Below are positions 1 to 6,380 of a stretch of 25,267 nucleotides of DNA, piece by piece; the stretch's first letter is position 1; each line of letters opens with the position of its first letter. A program made the translations under genes and the position numbers. The notes under the pieces are model-generated. The model was not told the origin of the DNA. It saw only the letters and a list, made by a program, of their open reading frames with translations, and made no database searches. The stretch is from IMG/VR virus record IMGVR_UViG_3300025108_000349, positions 1-25,267 of that record. One strand, 5' to 3'. This stretch comes from a virus.

Positions 1-628
1 TTGAATCGTCAAATTCTCCGAAGTCAGTTGGAGCTAAGGCTTGACCGTCGATTGATATAAATTCAGCTAAATAACCATCAAAGAAATCATTATAGTTATT
101 TGCGTAAGTACCAATAGCGTGACCATAAGTATTGTTGTAAGGTGTTTCGTCGTTTTGACCGGCAACGGATCCGCTCCAAAACTCTTGAACACCATTAACG
201 TAAATTTTAACTCGATTAGATTCCGTGGCTTGCGTAGTATCTACAGCAACAACAACGTGATACCAAGCGGATGGGTCTCTAAATACTGCAGTTGTACTTA
301 AGCTGTTCCAAGAAGAACCAGTTATGTTAGTAGCAAACAGTATGCCGCCATCACCAGTGAAACGAAATTCTGTTCTAGGTGAAGATGAGCTACTTGCACC
401 GGGATTTGAAGAAGCAGTAATAATGTTTTTTTGGGCAGCTATATCCCCTAATTTTGCCCAAAACGAAAATGTAAAGGTTCTGCGGTTGCCAGAGGATGAA
501 AAAGTTTTATTTAAATAACTACTATCATCGTCGTTGAACCTCAAGCTACGTTGAATCTTATAGCCACCACCACCAGCAGCAGCTCCCGAAGAACCTAAAA
601 AGAAAGAACCTTGAGAACCTAAGCTCAT
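1..628 (-). CDS. LamG-like fibre/adhesin protein, 3' part missing
   Basis: This reading frame starts at ATG 628 and runs off the left edge, so only about 209 N-terminal residues are seen. After a Gly/Ala-rich leader (about residues 8-22) comes a beta-rich domain with pieces typical of concanavalin/LamG-like lectin folds: FTFSFWAKLG, AWYHVVVAVDTTQ, VKIYVNGVQ and DGYLAEFISIDGQAL. In marine phages I associate this arrangement with tail-fibre or virion-surface proteins that bind glycans, which would fit its place at the end of the fibre module. It overlaps the stop of the gene before it by 4 nt (ATGA), suggesting translational coupling. The LamG fold is clear by pattern; the fibre role is inferred. 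The plus-strand frames here lack protein-like features. Confidence 0.8.
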   Translation of the reverse strand, partial: MSLGSQGSFFLGSSGAAAGGGGYKIQRSLRFNDDDSSYLNKTFSSSGNRRTFTFSFWAKLGDIAAQKNIITASSNPGASSSSSPRTEFRFTGDGGILFATNITGSSWNSLSTTAVFRDPSAWYHVVVAVDTTQATESNRVKIYVNGVQEFWSGSVAGQNDETPYNNTYGHAIGTYANNYNDFFDGYLAEFISIDGQALAPTDFGEFDDS

Positions 629-1236
629 TTGTAATCAGCAGTGACGACAGCTTGGACTTCAGTAGGACTTGTGCAGTAAAACGAGAGAATGTCTACTCCA
701 CTTGCAGTAGTAGTTAAGGTAGGTGCGGTTCCGGCCGCAAAGTTCCAAACACCAGAATAGGCCAGAGTTCTCGACCCCACATCATCTTGACGGATTGTAA
801 TCACTCCTGTTTGACCGCCGCTAACGTTGGTCGGTGAATTTAAAGTTGAATTACCGCCCAAGACAAACTCAAAATTATTACCAGTGGCAAAATTTAGAGC
901 AATAAGCCCAGAGGTAAGAGCAGAATCTGTAATCTGACCGATACTTTGAGACTGTGTAGTTACAGTCCCTGTAATAGGTCCACCGGTAATGTCGTACTTA
1001 GTGGTTAAAGCTGCATTACCAGAAGCTAAAGCTTCCGCAGCTTCCACTAATGCTGCATTACCAGAGGCTAAAGCTTCGTGTGCTAATTCACCACTAGCCG
1101 TTGCGGCATAGCGAACATCTAAAACACCAACATCTACGCGTTTGTTACTAGTACCAGAACTTTGTATTACAGGAAAATAATCACCGCTAGCTAAAACGGT
1201 AATTGCTGAAAACTGAGATATCTTTTGACTAGCCAT
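625..1236 (-). CDS. Putative fibre-associated structural protein, 203 aa
   Basis: The protein begins MASQKISQFSAI, an opening I associate with phage fibre or tail-associated proteins. It carries an internal repeat in which EALASGNAAL occurs twice (encoded near 1010-1035 and 1052-1077), followed by a Gly/Thr/Ser-rich beta segment with GVITIRQDDVGSRTLAYSG and GVDILSFYCTSPTEV. The second half resembles small beta domains in phage tail appendages. It lies between the 158-aa protein and the LamG-like gene, with 2 nt to the former and a 4-nt overlap with the latter, so it is in a tight operon. No enzymatic motif is visible. Structural role is inferred from composition and context; the exact position in the virion is unknown. 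Confidence 0.65.
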   Translation of the reverse strand: MASQKISQFSAITVLASGDYFPVIQSSGTSNKRVDVGVLDVRYAATASGELAHEALASGNAALVEAAEALASGNAALTTKYDITGGPITGTVTTQSQSIGQITDSALTSGLIALNFATGNNFEFVLGGNSTLNSPTNVSGGQTGVITIRQDDVGSRTLAYSGVWNFAAGTAPTLTTTASGVDILSFYCTSPTEVQAVVTADYK

Positions 1237-1238
1237 AA

Positions 1239-1715
1239 TCAGGTAGAACTTTCTAGCTTAATTGTAGAGCCATCCTCTTGTAGGATAGCATCGATAATGG
1301 GCGAGCCTGAGTCCTCCAACATAAAAATAGCGACAGGATTTTCGACAAAAACAGGTCTAGTTAATTCAATATTAATTTTATTAGTAGTTATTGCACGACC
1401 AACATGAGTTACATATAAACCTTCGGCGTCAGTAAGCCCTACACCAGATGAAATAACATCATAAGTATCATATTTTCCTCTAGTTGTAGCTAAATACTGT
1501 ATTTCTCCAGGAACAAATGTACTTGTTGAGGTATATACAGAGTCACTAATTACTTGAATTAGAGATCCGGGAGAACCTGAAGTTAAAGCTACACCAACAA
1601 GACTGGCCCTATCTTGATTTAAAGCATCTCCTTTACTTGCTAAACCAGCTCCACTTGCGTAGACAGCATCACCTGCATCTATATTCTCACTAGTGCGGAG
1701 CGAAACAATCGACAT
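1239..1715 (-). CDS. Putative virion structural protein, 158 aa
   Basis: A short protein rich in Ser, Gly, Val and Thr, starting MSIVSLRTSENIDAGDAVY. The segment SENIDAGDAVYASGAG, then GVALTSGSPGSLIQVISDSV, looks like the small beta-rich domain of phage surface proteins that begin with 'ages or resets a value to default, then adds to it' repeats; I do not recognise the family by name. No cysteine, signal peptide or membrane segment is present. It follows the 40-aa basic gene after 25 nt and precedes the 203-aa gene by 2 nt, all on the same strand. Its place in the fibre block suggests a baseplate, fibre or capsid-surface part, but this is inference. Confidence 0.6.
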   Translation of the reverse strand: MSIVSLRTSENIDAGDAVYASGAGLASKGDALNQDRASLVGVALTSGSPGSLIQVISDSVYTSTSTFVPGEIQYLATTRGKYDTYDVISSGVGLTDAEGLYVTHVGRAITTNKINIELTRPVFVENPVAIFMLEDSGSPIIDAILQEDGSTIKLESST

Positions 1716-1740
1716 ATCGACCTAGTCAGTAGTTATTATT

Positions 1741-1863
1741 CTACCGTCTTCCTTGGCCACGAAGTTTTTTTCTGTTGTGGTTAGGCTTGCTGTTTTGTCC
1801 TTGACCTTGACGAGTTTTTTTAGGTTTCGTCTCAATTAAACATTCGGGGTTACCTTTGGCCAT
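1741..1863 (-). CDS. Small, highly basic protein, 40 aa
   Basis: This short gene starts at ATG 1863 and its start overlaps the stop of the preceding fibre gene by one base (TAATG), a typical coupled junction. The product is extremely basic: KPKKTRQGQGQNSKPN in the middle and KKLRGQGRR at the end, with a single Cys near the N-terminus. From memory, similar short Lys/Arg-rich proteins ending in RGQG occur in marine phages; I cannot confirm this here. Such charge suggests nucleic-acid binding or packing inside the virion, but no function is known. The exact fit between flanking genes and the protein-like composition argue that it is real despite its length. Confidence 0.65.
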   Translation of the reverse strand: MAKGNPECLIETKPKKTRQGQGQNSKPNHNRKKLRGQGRR

Positions 1864-2753
1864 TAGCTAATACTCTCCCAAGAAGATCCGTTCCAAACTT
1901 TTAGAACGTTTGTGTTTGTGTCTAACCAACCAGCACCTTCGGTTGAAGGAGCAGGTGCGGCTGGTCCGTAAGCAAAGGAACGCTCTGGTCCTGTTTCATA
2001 CCATCCGCTAGTTGTCATATCGTAGACAAATAGCGAACCCATGAGGGTGTTGTACCAAATACTTCCGTCACGAGGAGGAGAGTTTTCACCAGTACCAGAA
2101 GGTGGTGTATCACTTTTAAGTGCAATTGCTTCTGCATTGGTTTGATACCAGTCAGGACTAGATACCTCCGCTCCACTTGCATAGACAAAAAGACGACCTT
2201 CGTTTGTGTCGTACCACAGAGATCCGGTTGAGTAATCTGAGCCTGGTGCTCCAGAAACTATTACGGCAGATCCTCCTCCGCCTCCACCGCCTTGAGTGTC
2301 AGTTCCGCTAATTACAGCTGTACTGCCGCTATACAGGATTGTTACTGAACCTGCACCAGCAGCATCTAAGTTGACTTTTGTTCCGGCCTCGCTTAGGTAA
2401 ATACCTGAACCTGCAGAGATAGATATCCCGGACGCAGAAACAACAGTTGCATTAATAACTGTGTAGTCGCCGCTGCTTGTGAAGTAAATACCTGAACCAG
2501 CTGCAATGTCATCGCCGCCACCTCCGCCTTGAATGCCGCTGATACTTGTGTTTAAATCCTCTAGTGCTCGTACAACACCCTCAAAATTATAAGAGTAACC
2601 GTACTCACATCTAGAGTAAGAAACTGTTCCCACACCGCTTACCGTGTTAATGAGTAGGTCTAATACTGTAATGATACCCGCAAAATCGTGGGTATGAAGC
2701 GCCCTAGGTCTAGCACCATGCGTAAGACAAGGCGGGATATTAGTTTCTGGCAT
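1863..2753 (-). CDS. Gly-rich repeat-bearing tail fibre-like protein, 296 aa
   Basis: The N-terminal part (about 1-70) contains Cys, His and Tyr and may be the attachment end. The middle has two similar beta units, AAGSGIYFTSSGDYTV and SAGSGIYLSEAGTKV, separated by poly-Gly linkers. The last 140 residues hold three copies of a display repeat: GSLWYDTNEGRLFVY, GSIWYNTLMGSLFVY and GAGWLDTNTNVLKVW, each followed by a W and Y/S motif (WYQT, WYET, SSWESIS). This repeat type is known from phage tail fibres and baseplate-associated proteins. Related units appear in the 172-aa protein at 9948-10466. Host recognition or fibre scaffolding is the likely role; receptor unknown. Confidence 0.75.
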   Translation of the reverse strand: MPETNIPPCLTHGARPRALHTHDFAGIITVLDLLINTVSGVGTVSYSRCEYGYSYNFEGVVRALEDLNTSISGIQGGGGGDDIAAGSGIYFTSSGDYTVINATVVSASGISISAGSGIYLSEAGTKVNLDAAGAGSVTILYSGSTAVISGTDTQGGGGGGGSAVIVSGAPGSDYSTGSLWYDTNEGRLFVYASGAEVSSPDWYQTNAEAIALKSDTPPSGTGENSPPRDGSIWYNTLMGSLFVYDMTTSGWYETGPERSFAYGPAAPAPSTEGAGWLDTNTNVLKVWNGSSWESIS

Positions 2754-2809
2754 TAAAACTCAAGCCCTCCCTTACTCCCTAGTTTAACCGAGAGATCAAA
2801 AAATATAGA

Positions 2810-2968
2810 TCAACTTTTAGATAAACCCTGGATCGCGACTTTGTCTTCAGTAACATGAAAAGTCATTTCTTCAGCAAGCTTCCAGGCGGGTACTCCTAGT
2901 TTCTGCGCTTTTACACGTAGAGCAGACCAAGAAATGTTTTCTAGTGGTTTATCGGTGACCTCAGACAT
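2810..2968 (-). CDS. Small acidic/helical protein of unknown function, 52 aa
   Basis: The frame could begin at a GTG at 2998, but ATG 2968 gives a more natural start, MSEVTDKPLENISWSALR. The body, ALRVKAQKLGVPAWKLAEEM, looks like two short helices joined by a turn, somewhat like SAP or small HTH modules, yet too short to assign. It is the first minus-strand gene left of the divergent promoter region and precedes the fibre module by 56 nt. No clear Shine-Dalgarno sequence is visible before either start. The gene is plausible from composition and position; its function is unknown. Confidence 0.5.
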   Translation of the reverse strand: MSEVTDKPLENISWSALRVKAQKLGVPAWKLAEEMTFHVTEDKVAIQGLSKS

Positions 2969-3386
2969 GAAGCTTATGCAGCTGACTGAATTATACACTT
3001 TTTTTTAATTTTTTGTGTTCCACGGGTTTACCGTTTTCTTTTGTCCGAGTAAAAAGTTTTCTCATGCTGGCACCAGCAACAAAAAAATAACTCACTTAAT
3101 CTTTGTAAGTATATTAAAATAATAATCTTATTAGTTAATTAAATAATTAATTAGGGTGACATGACTTTTTTTTAAACACCTATACGGACCTTGTTAATTT
3201 TTTTTATCTTGTTTTGTCTCAATCTGGTTTTGTTGCTGGATTTCCCTTAATAAAAGAAATTAAACTTTGAAAATCTGAACCTACTACCTAAGAGGTGCCT
3301 GTTAAAACACTCTGTAAGCTTTGTGAGCGTTTAGGTCTCCTAAACCTCGAAAGAGTGTATGATACTCATGTAGCGCATGCTTTCTT
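2969..3386. promoter_or_regulatory. AT-rich divergent intergenic region between fibre module and island 1
   Basis: This 418-bp stretch separates leftward fibre genes from rightward island 1, so it should hold promoters for both. It has long A/T runs, an AT palindromic core near 3133-3152 (TTAATTAAATAATTAATTA), a 12-bp inverted repeat (CCAGCAACAAAA at 3073-3084 and TTTTGTTGCTGG at 3228-3239) around that core, and a short hairpin TGCTGG-CA-CCAGCA at about 3066-3079. A possible plus-strand -10 box TATGAT occurs at 3359-3364, without a good -35. A 24-codon minus ORF (2991-3065) lies within it but lacks support. Promoter function is inferred. Confidence 0.5.
3307..3358 (+). promoter_or_regulatory. 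Nested dyad: possible structured leader or operator
   Basis: A perfect 7-bp outer helix (ACACTCT 3307-3313 with AGAGTGT 3352-3358) encloses a perfect 7-bp hairpin GTTTAGG-TCT-CCTAAAC (3329-3345) and a weaker 4-bp arm (GCTT/GAGC). It ends 28 nt before the start codon at 3387. As RNA it would form a three-way junction; as DNA the inner 17-bp palindrome could be an operator next to the TATGAT box at 3359. It lacks the CUGANGA core of a hammerhead ribozyme. Confidence 0.45.
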
Positions 3387-4079
3387 ATGGTGTTAAACCT
3401 ACGAGCTGTGAGCCTTTTGGGTCTGCTCGATATTGATACAGATGAACTAAGTAAACCTGTCTCAGCGCCTATCTCAGTTGAGACTCAAGGACATTGGCGT
3501 GTTGAGCACCACAAAGAACTTTCCGTGTGGCAGTGCTTGTGCGGCAGATCAGACTCAATCCTTGTCCCCGCAACTCACCGCAAGCGAGTTCGACTACCTA
3601 ATGACCTGGTCAAAGCTTGTGAGGTGTGTAGACACCAGCTGGAAGTAGCTGGTACAGGCAAGTCAGCTTTGTTTAAAGCGTGGCTAGAGAGAAACAGGCC
3701 ATTAATCTCTCCTGACTCTTGTCTGGAGTACCCAGAGGACGCTGGATGGCTATACAGCGAGAACGATCAAAGGACCACGAGAACTGAACGCGCTGCCTAC
3801 GAGATGTTTTATAAAGTAAATCTTAAGCCGGATGACTTTGTGTGTTCTGTGTGCTCTAATGACAACTGCATTAATCCTCATCATTTACGTGTCAGATCTG
3901 CCCCAAGACTCAAAGTCACATCAAAAGTAGAAACAGCTATTGTCAAACTTAAAATTCAAGGTTTTTCTGCTAGCGCAACAAAAACTGTGCTTCAAGAAAA
4001 ACTAGGAACTAATCTATGCCTTTCTACTATTTACAAAATCAGAGGAGAGAAAAAGCTATTGAGCGCCACAACGGGTTAA
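3387..4079 (+). CDS. HNH-like zinc-loop protein with C-terminal helix-turn-helix, 230 aa
   Basis: Three parts can be seen. Residues 48-83 hold a zinc-ribbon-like set (C50, C52, C78, C81). Residues 150-168 match the zinc-binding loop of His-Me/HNH endonucleases, C156-x4-C161-x-NP-x-HL. Residues about 178-220 look like a helix-turn-helix of the recombinase type (AIVKLKIQGFSASATKTVLQEKL then LSTIYKI). In phage HNH proteins a His normally sits two residues before the first loop Cys; here it is Ser154, so nuclease activity is doubtful. It opens the rightward operon and is followed after 2 nt by a winged-helix gene. DNA binding is likely; a nuclease or a transcription regulator both remain possible. 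Confidence 0.65.
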   Translation: MVLNLRAVSLLGLLDIDTDELSKPVSAPISVETQGHWRVEHHKELSVWQCLCGRSDSILVPATHRKRVRLPNDLVKACEVCRHQLEVAGTGKSALFKAWLERNRPLISPDSCLEYPEDAGWLYSENDQRTTRTERAAYEMFYKVNLKPDDFVCSVCSNDNCINPHHLRVRSAPRLKVTSKVETAIVKLKIQGFSASATKTVLQEKLGTNLCLSTIYKIRGEKKLLSATTG

Positions 4080-4081
4080 TC

Positions 4082-4297
4082 ATGGACCTCAGATCAATAC
4101 AGCCTGCTAGTATCAGTGAGCTTGCTTCAGAATCGGGGCAATCGTCTTCCGCTACAAGATCAAAATTAAACGAACTTATTCCATTAGAAATTATCAAACC
4201 AGTTCGTTTTGAACACCACACTCTTTTTTGTTTAAATGGCTGTCACGACTTACAGATCTCCTCAGTACTCTCACTCCTCTTCGACAGAGACGAATAA
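4082..4297 (+). CDS. Small winged-helix-like DNA-binding protein, 71 aa
   Basis: The frame is open from 4016, but that upstream stretch lies inside the end of the preceding gene; ATG 4082, two bases after its stop, is the better start. The product has a helix-turn-helix pattern, ISELASESGQSSSATRSKLN, then a short strand pair with IIKPVRFEHHTLFCLNG that could be the wing. This is the usual plan of small winged-helix repressors or MarR/ArsR-like modules. Two further His (H41-H42 region) and one Cys occur near the wing. It is placed among other DNA-binding proteins in island 1. Regulatory role is inferred from fold only; the target is unknown. Confidence 0.55.
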   Translation: MDLRSIQPASISELASESGQSSSATRSKLNELIPLEIIKPVRFEHHTLFCLNGCHDLQISSVLSLLFDRDE

Positions 4298-4691
4298 ACC
4301 TAGCTTGTGGGATAAAGAATTTATGATACCTAACCTTCCTCCTTGGATTTACACCGACAACAAACCTCCTGAAACAGTTAAAAGCTGTAAAGCACAAATT
4401 AGTTCGACTGAATTTACTATCAAAGACATAGACCTTCAGATAGAAATTAGAAACATGGAGATGAAAACAGGTAAGTCTCGACACAGCTCATCTTTTGAAT
4501 GTGATCGATGGAAAACAGGAGCACTAAAAGCAAAACAAACACACATGTACCTGCTCAACGCTTATAAATTTTGGTTAATTAAAAACACGTCAGAGGAAAC
4601 TGATGTAGGCAATAAGCTGAACGACCTTATTAAGTTGCTTGTAGAAGACCCTACAGATTTTTGCGAAAAAGCCAAACTGCTACTATACTGA
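4236..4691 (+). CDS. Conserved-looking helical phage protein, up to 151 aa
   Basis: Residues about 60-115 form a charged, helical region (IKDIDLQIEIRNMEMKTGK, then ALKAKQTHMYLLNAYKFWL) that looks like a coiled coil or helical hairpin. The N-terminus is Ser/Pro-rich and includes NLPPWIY. Two starts are possible: ATG 4236 overlaps the winged-helix gene by 62 nt, while ATG 4323 (residue 30) lies just after it and yields a 122-aa protein. Neither has a clear Shine-Dalgarno sequence. I vaguely recall similar helical proteins in cyanophage genomes but cannot name a family. Function is unknown; the position after two DNA-binding genes suggests an early, non-structural role. Confidence 0.55.
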   Translation: MAVTTYRSPQYSHSSSTETNKPSLWDKEFMIPNLPPWIYTDNKPPETVKSCKAQISSTEFTIKDIDLQIEIRNMEMKTGKSRHSSSFECDRWKTGALKAKQTHMYLLNAYKFWLIKNTSEETDVGNKLNDLIKLLVEDPTDFCEKAKLLLY

Positions 4692-4693
4692 CG

Positions 4694-4812
4694 TGGTCTT
4701 GTGGGTAAGAACGGTCCCACAAAACCAAGCTGGGAGTGCGTGTTCGTTTTTATCGTTTCCGACACGCCGCAAGTTTCTGATTGCCTGACATCGGGTGGTT
4801 AAGAGGGCTCCC
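4694..4812 (+). ncRNA. Candidate structured RNA element in the leader of the HTH gene
   Basis: The 144-bp gap between two plus-strand genes contains a 12-position hairpin, TGGTCTTGTGGG (4694-4705) with CCCACAAAACCA (4716-4727), having one C-A mismatch and a 10-nt loop. It is followed by a multibranched fold closed by GGGAGT (4732-4737) and GCTCCC (4807-4812). Inside that are GCGTGT/ACACGC (4738-4743 with 4762-4767, extended by CG/CG) and GCAA/TTGC (4769-4772 with 4781-4784). The fold ends 23 nt before ATG 4836, suggesting a cis-regulatory leader or a small RNA. No known riboswitch consensus was recognised, and no U-tract marks it as a terminator. Pairing was done by eye. Confidence 0.45.
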
Positions 4813-4835
4813 AAAAAATTCATCACTTTTTATCA

Positions 4836-5159
4836 ATGGACATCATCAAAGAAATTAAACAAATCAAAGTTGCTGTAGAAAGCATCGATGTTTCGTTACA
4901 ACTCTTAGCTTCAGAAAACACAGGAGCACGTCGAACTTCTGGTTTTGTAAGTAAAAGAGTAGTAGCTCAAAGGCTTAATATACCTAGTGTAACTTTAGAT
5001 AAGTTAATCCACCAAGGTATAGTCAGTGACGGCAAAACAGGGCTTATCGAAGGTACTCACTTCTGTAAGATAGATCCAGTAGAGAAGAACAGCTCTAAGT
5101 TTCTCTACGACATACACAGTATTATCCACTCTGCTTGGAACAATTTTAAAAATGGTTAA
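4836..5159 (+). CDS. Excisionase-like helix-turn-helix protein, 107 aa
   Basis: Residues 1-25 form a short amphipathic helix (IKEIKQIKVAVESIDVSLQLL). Residues about 37-80 match the MerR/excisionase-like helix-turn-helix layout: SKRVVAQRLNIPSVTLDKLI, then a Gly-containing turn and the EGTHFCKIDP strand expected after the recognition helix. The C-terminal tail is helical (FLYDIHSIIHSAW). Such proteins bind DNA in phage regulation or directionality of recombination; no integrase is in this window, so a regulator is more likely. Its leader contains the structured element at 4694-4812, and its stop overlaps the next gene's start by 8 nt. DNA binding is well supported; role is not. Confidence 0.65.
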   Translation: MDIIKEIKQIKVAVESIDVSLQLLASENTGARRTSGFVSKRVVAQRLNIPSVTLDKLIHQGIVSDGKTGLIEGTHFCKIDPVEKNSSKFLYDIHSIIHSAWNNFKNG

Positions 5160-5571
5160 TCTTTCTCGCGGAGCAGCAGACTTAGTCAAAACCCTGTTTA
5201 AGGGAGAGGAAAAAGAAAGAATGATTTCCGCAGGAGTCGTAAGAACGATTCTTGCAGACATGATCAAACTTTACTTTGAGCACAAAACTGCGGTAGGAAA
5301 AGGTGTTTTAGTTTTTAACCCAGTACAACCAGAGTTATCTAATTACCTAACAGTAAAGGATTTAGAAAATGATCTAGCTGTTGCTCAAGAGTCAATGAAC
5401 AGAGAACTAGAAGAGCTGTTTGAGTTGATTATTAAAGTTATTCAAAAAGAAGACAGCAATGAGTTAGCTTTGATAGCGATGATTCAGGATTCAGAGGTAG
5501 CTGTACACCTGATAGACCCCGTGGAGGCAAATAAAAACATAGATGAACTATCAAACGGTATTATTTTCTGA
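5152..5571 (+). CDS. Unknown helical phage protein, 139 aa
   Basis: The start ATGGTTAA overlaps the stop of the preceding HTH gene by 8 nt, and its end overlaps the methyltransferase-like gene by 29 nt, so all three are probably translated together. The protein is mostly helical and acidic; a likely coiled-coil stretch runs from LTVKDLENDLAVAQESMNRE to ELFELIIKVIQKE (about residues 65-105). No cysteine, zinc ligand, nucleotide-binding or membrane motif is seen. I do not recognise it. Being locked between a DNA-binding gene and a Dam-like gene hints at DNA or transcription work, but this is only context. Confidence 0.55.
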   Translation: MVNLSRGAADLVKTLFKGEEKERMISAGVVRTILADMIKLYFEHKTAVGKGVLVFNPVQPELSNYLTVKDLENDLAVAQESMNRELEELFELIIKVIQKEDSNELALIAMIQDSEVAVHLIDPVEANKNIDELSNGIIF

Positions 5572-6130
5572 GGACGACTACGTATCGCCTCCAGAACTAA
5601 TAGCCACTACCACAGCTTTTTTTGGTGGTTCCATAAACTTAGACCCCGCTAGTAGCGAACAAGCGCAGTCTGTCGTACAGGCAGATAATTATTTTTCTTG
5701 GAAAGAAAACGGACTAAAACAAGAGTGGAACGCTAAAAATGTATTTTTATATCCTCCAAAAAATTTATTAGCCGGTAAAGAGCAGCCACCAGACAATAGG
5801 TTGTTTGTTAAAAAACTTAGATTTAAAAAGTCAGCACAAAGGGTATGGCTAGAACTTTGCTACTCAAAGTGGTTAAGAAGAGAGTTTGACGAAGCTATTG
5901 TATTTCTTACAAGTACTGAGGTTGCTCTGTTAGTCACACAAAAAATTAAATTTGATTTTCCTTTGTGTGTTATGTCAGAAAGACCGAAGTTGCTTAAAGA
6001 AAAAAATCTTAAACCTGTAAACGCAAGAGTATTTGGTTTTATTTACTACCTACCAAAGCAAAATAAGTACGAGGAATCAATCAGTACTTTTGATACTTAT
6101 TATAGTACTCTGGGAAGGGTTTATATTTAA
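5543..6130 (+). CDS. Dam-like DNA N6-adenine methyltransferase homologue with altered catalytic motif, 195 aa
   Basis: Residues 9-75 follow the phage Dam family (PF05869-type) closely: DDYVSPPELI, then INLDPAS (31-37), the ADNYFSW and GLKQEW segments, and KNVFLYPPKN. The family is expected to have (D/N)PPY or NPPF here as the catalytic motif IV; this protein has Y70-P-P-K73. The two prolines remain, but the first polar residue and the final aromatic are replaced. The rest (VWLELCYSKW, AIVFLTSTEV) fits the fold. It is probably an inactive relative or one with changed function, for example binding adenine sites without methylating them. It ends the rightward operon and overlaps the opposite gene by 50 nt. 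Confidence 0.7.
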   Translation: MNYQTVLFSEDDYVSPPELIATTTAFFGGSINLDPASSEQAQSVVQADNYFSWKENGLKQEWNAKNVFLYPPKNLLAGKEQPPDNRLFVKKLRFKKSAQRVWLELCYSKWLRREFDEAIVFLTSTEVALLVTQKIKFDFPLCVMSERPKLLKEKNLKPVNARVFGFIYYLPKQNKYEESISTFDTYYSTLGRVYI

Positions 6131-6380
6131 TAGGGTCTGCAGAAGCCCACGATTCGTCAGGTCCGAATCCATCGTTTTCGGCAAAACCAAGTTTTATTTC
6201 TGGTTGAGCTTCTTGCGGTTTAATTTTGTCTCTATTAGCTGTTAAGTTTTCGGCTAAGGTTTTGCCGAACAACTCCCCCGCAAATCTTTGAGTGCGGGTT
6301 TCTCTTTCTCGCTGGTTGTATCTCCTTTCAACAAAAGACTCAACTCTGTTTTCGAGTGAGTTTGACTTTAATTGAGCCAT
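6081..6380 (-). CDS. Charged unknown protein, 99 aa
   Basis: ATG 6380 is chosen over a TTG one codon earlier because it shares a base with the stop of the preceding gene (TGATG). The N-terminal half is rich in Arg and Glu (VESFVERRYNQRERETRTQRF) and probably helical; the C-terminal half is Pro/Tyr-rich (KYKPFPEYYNKYQKY). It is the last gene of the lysozyme-containing leftward block, and its final 50 nt overlap the end of the Dam-like gene on the opposite strand. No family is recognised. Its operon partners look like virion proteins, so a minor virion or assembly role is possible. Confidence 0.5.
   Translation of the reverse strand: MAQLKSNSLENRVESFVERRYNQRERETRTQRFAGELFGKTLAENLTANRDKIKPQEAQPEIKLGFAENDGFGPDESWASADPIKYKPFPEYYNKYQKY

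Noticed and set aside
2991-3065. A 24-codon minus-strand frame (MRKLFTRTKENGK...) in the divergent region
   Set aside because: Very short, overlaps the hairpin at 3066-3079 at its start, has no ribosome-binding site, and nothing supports its translation; left as part of the intergenic region.
3066-3084. Terminator from the hairpin TGCTGG-CA-CCAGCA next to an A/T run
   Set aside because: The run of A follows on the plus strand (T precedes the hairpin on the minus strand), so neither strand has the required U-tract after the stem.
3307-3358. Hammerhead ribozyme suggested by a three-way junction and a CGAAA sequence
   Set aside because: The CUGANGA core is absent and the residue at the cleavage site would be G, which hammerheads do not accept.
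4732-4812. A tRNA or tRNA-like gene suggested by an acceptor-like closing stem
   Set aside because: No T-arm (GGTTCGAATCC-type) or standard anticodon arm is present; kept only as an unnamed structured element.
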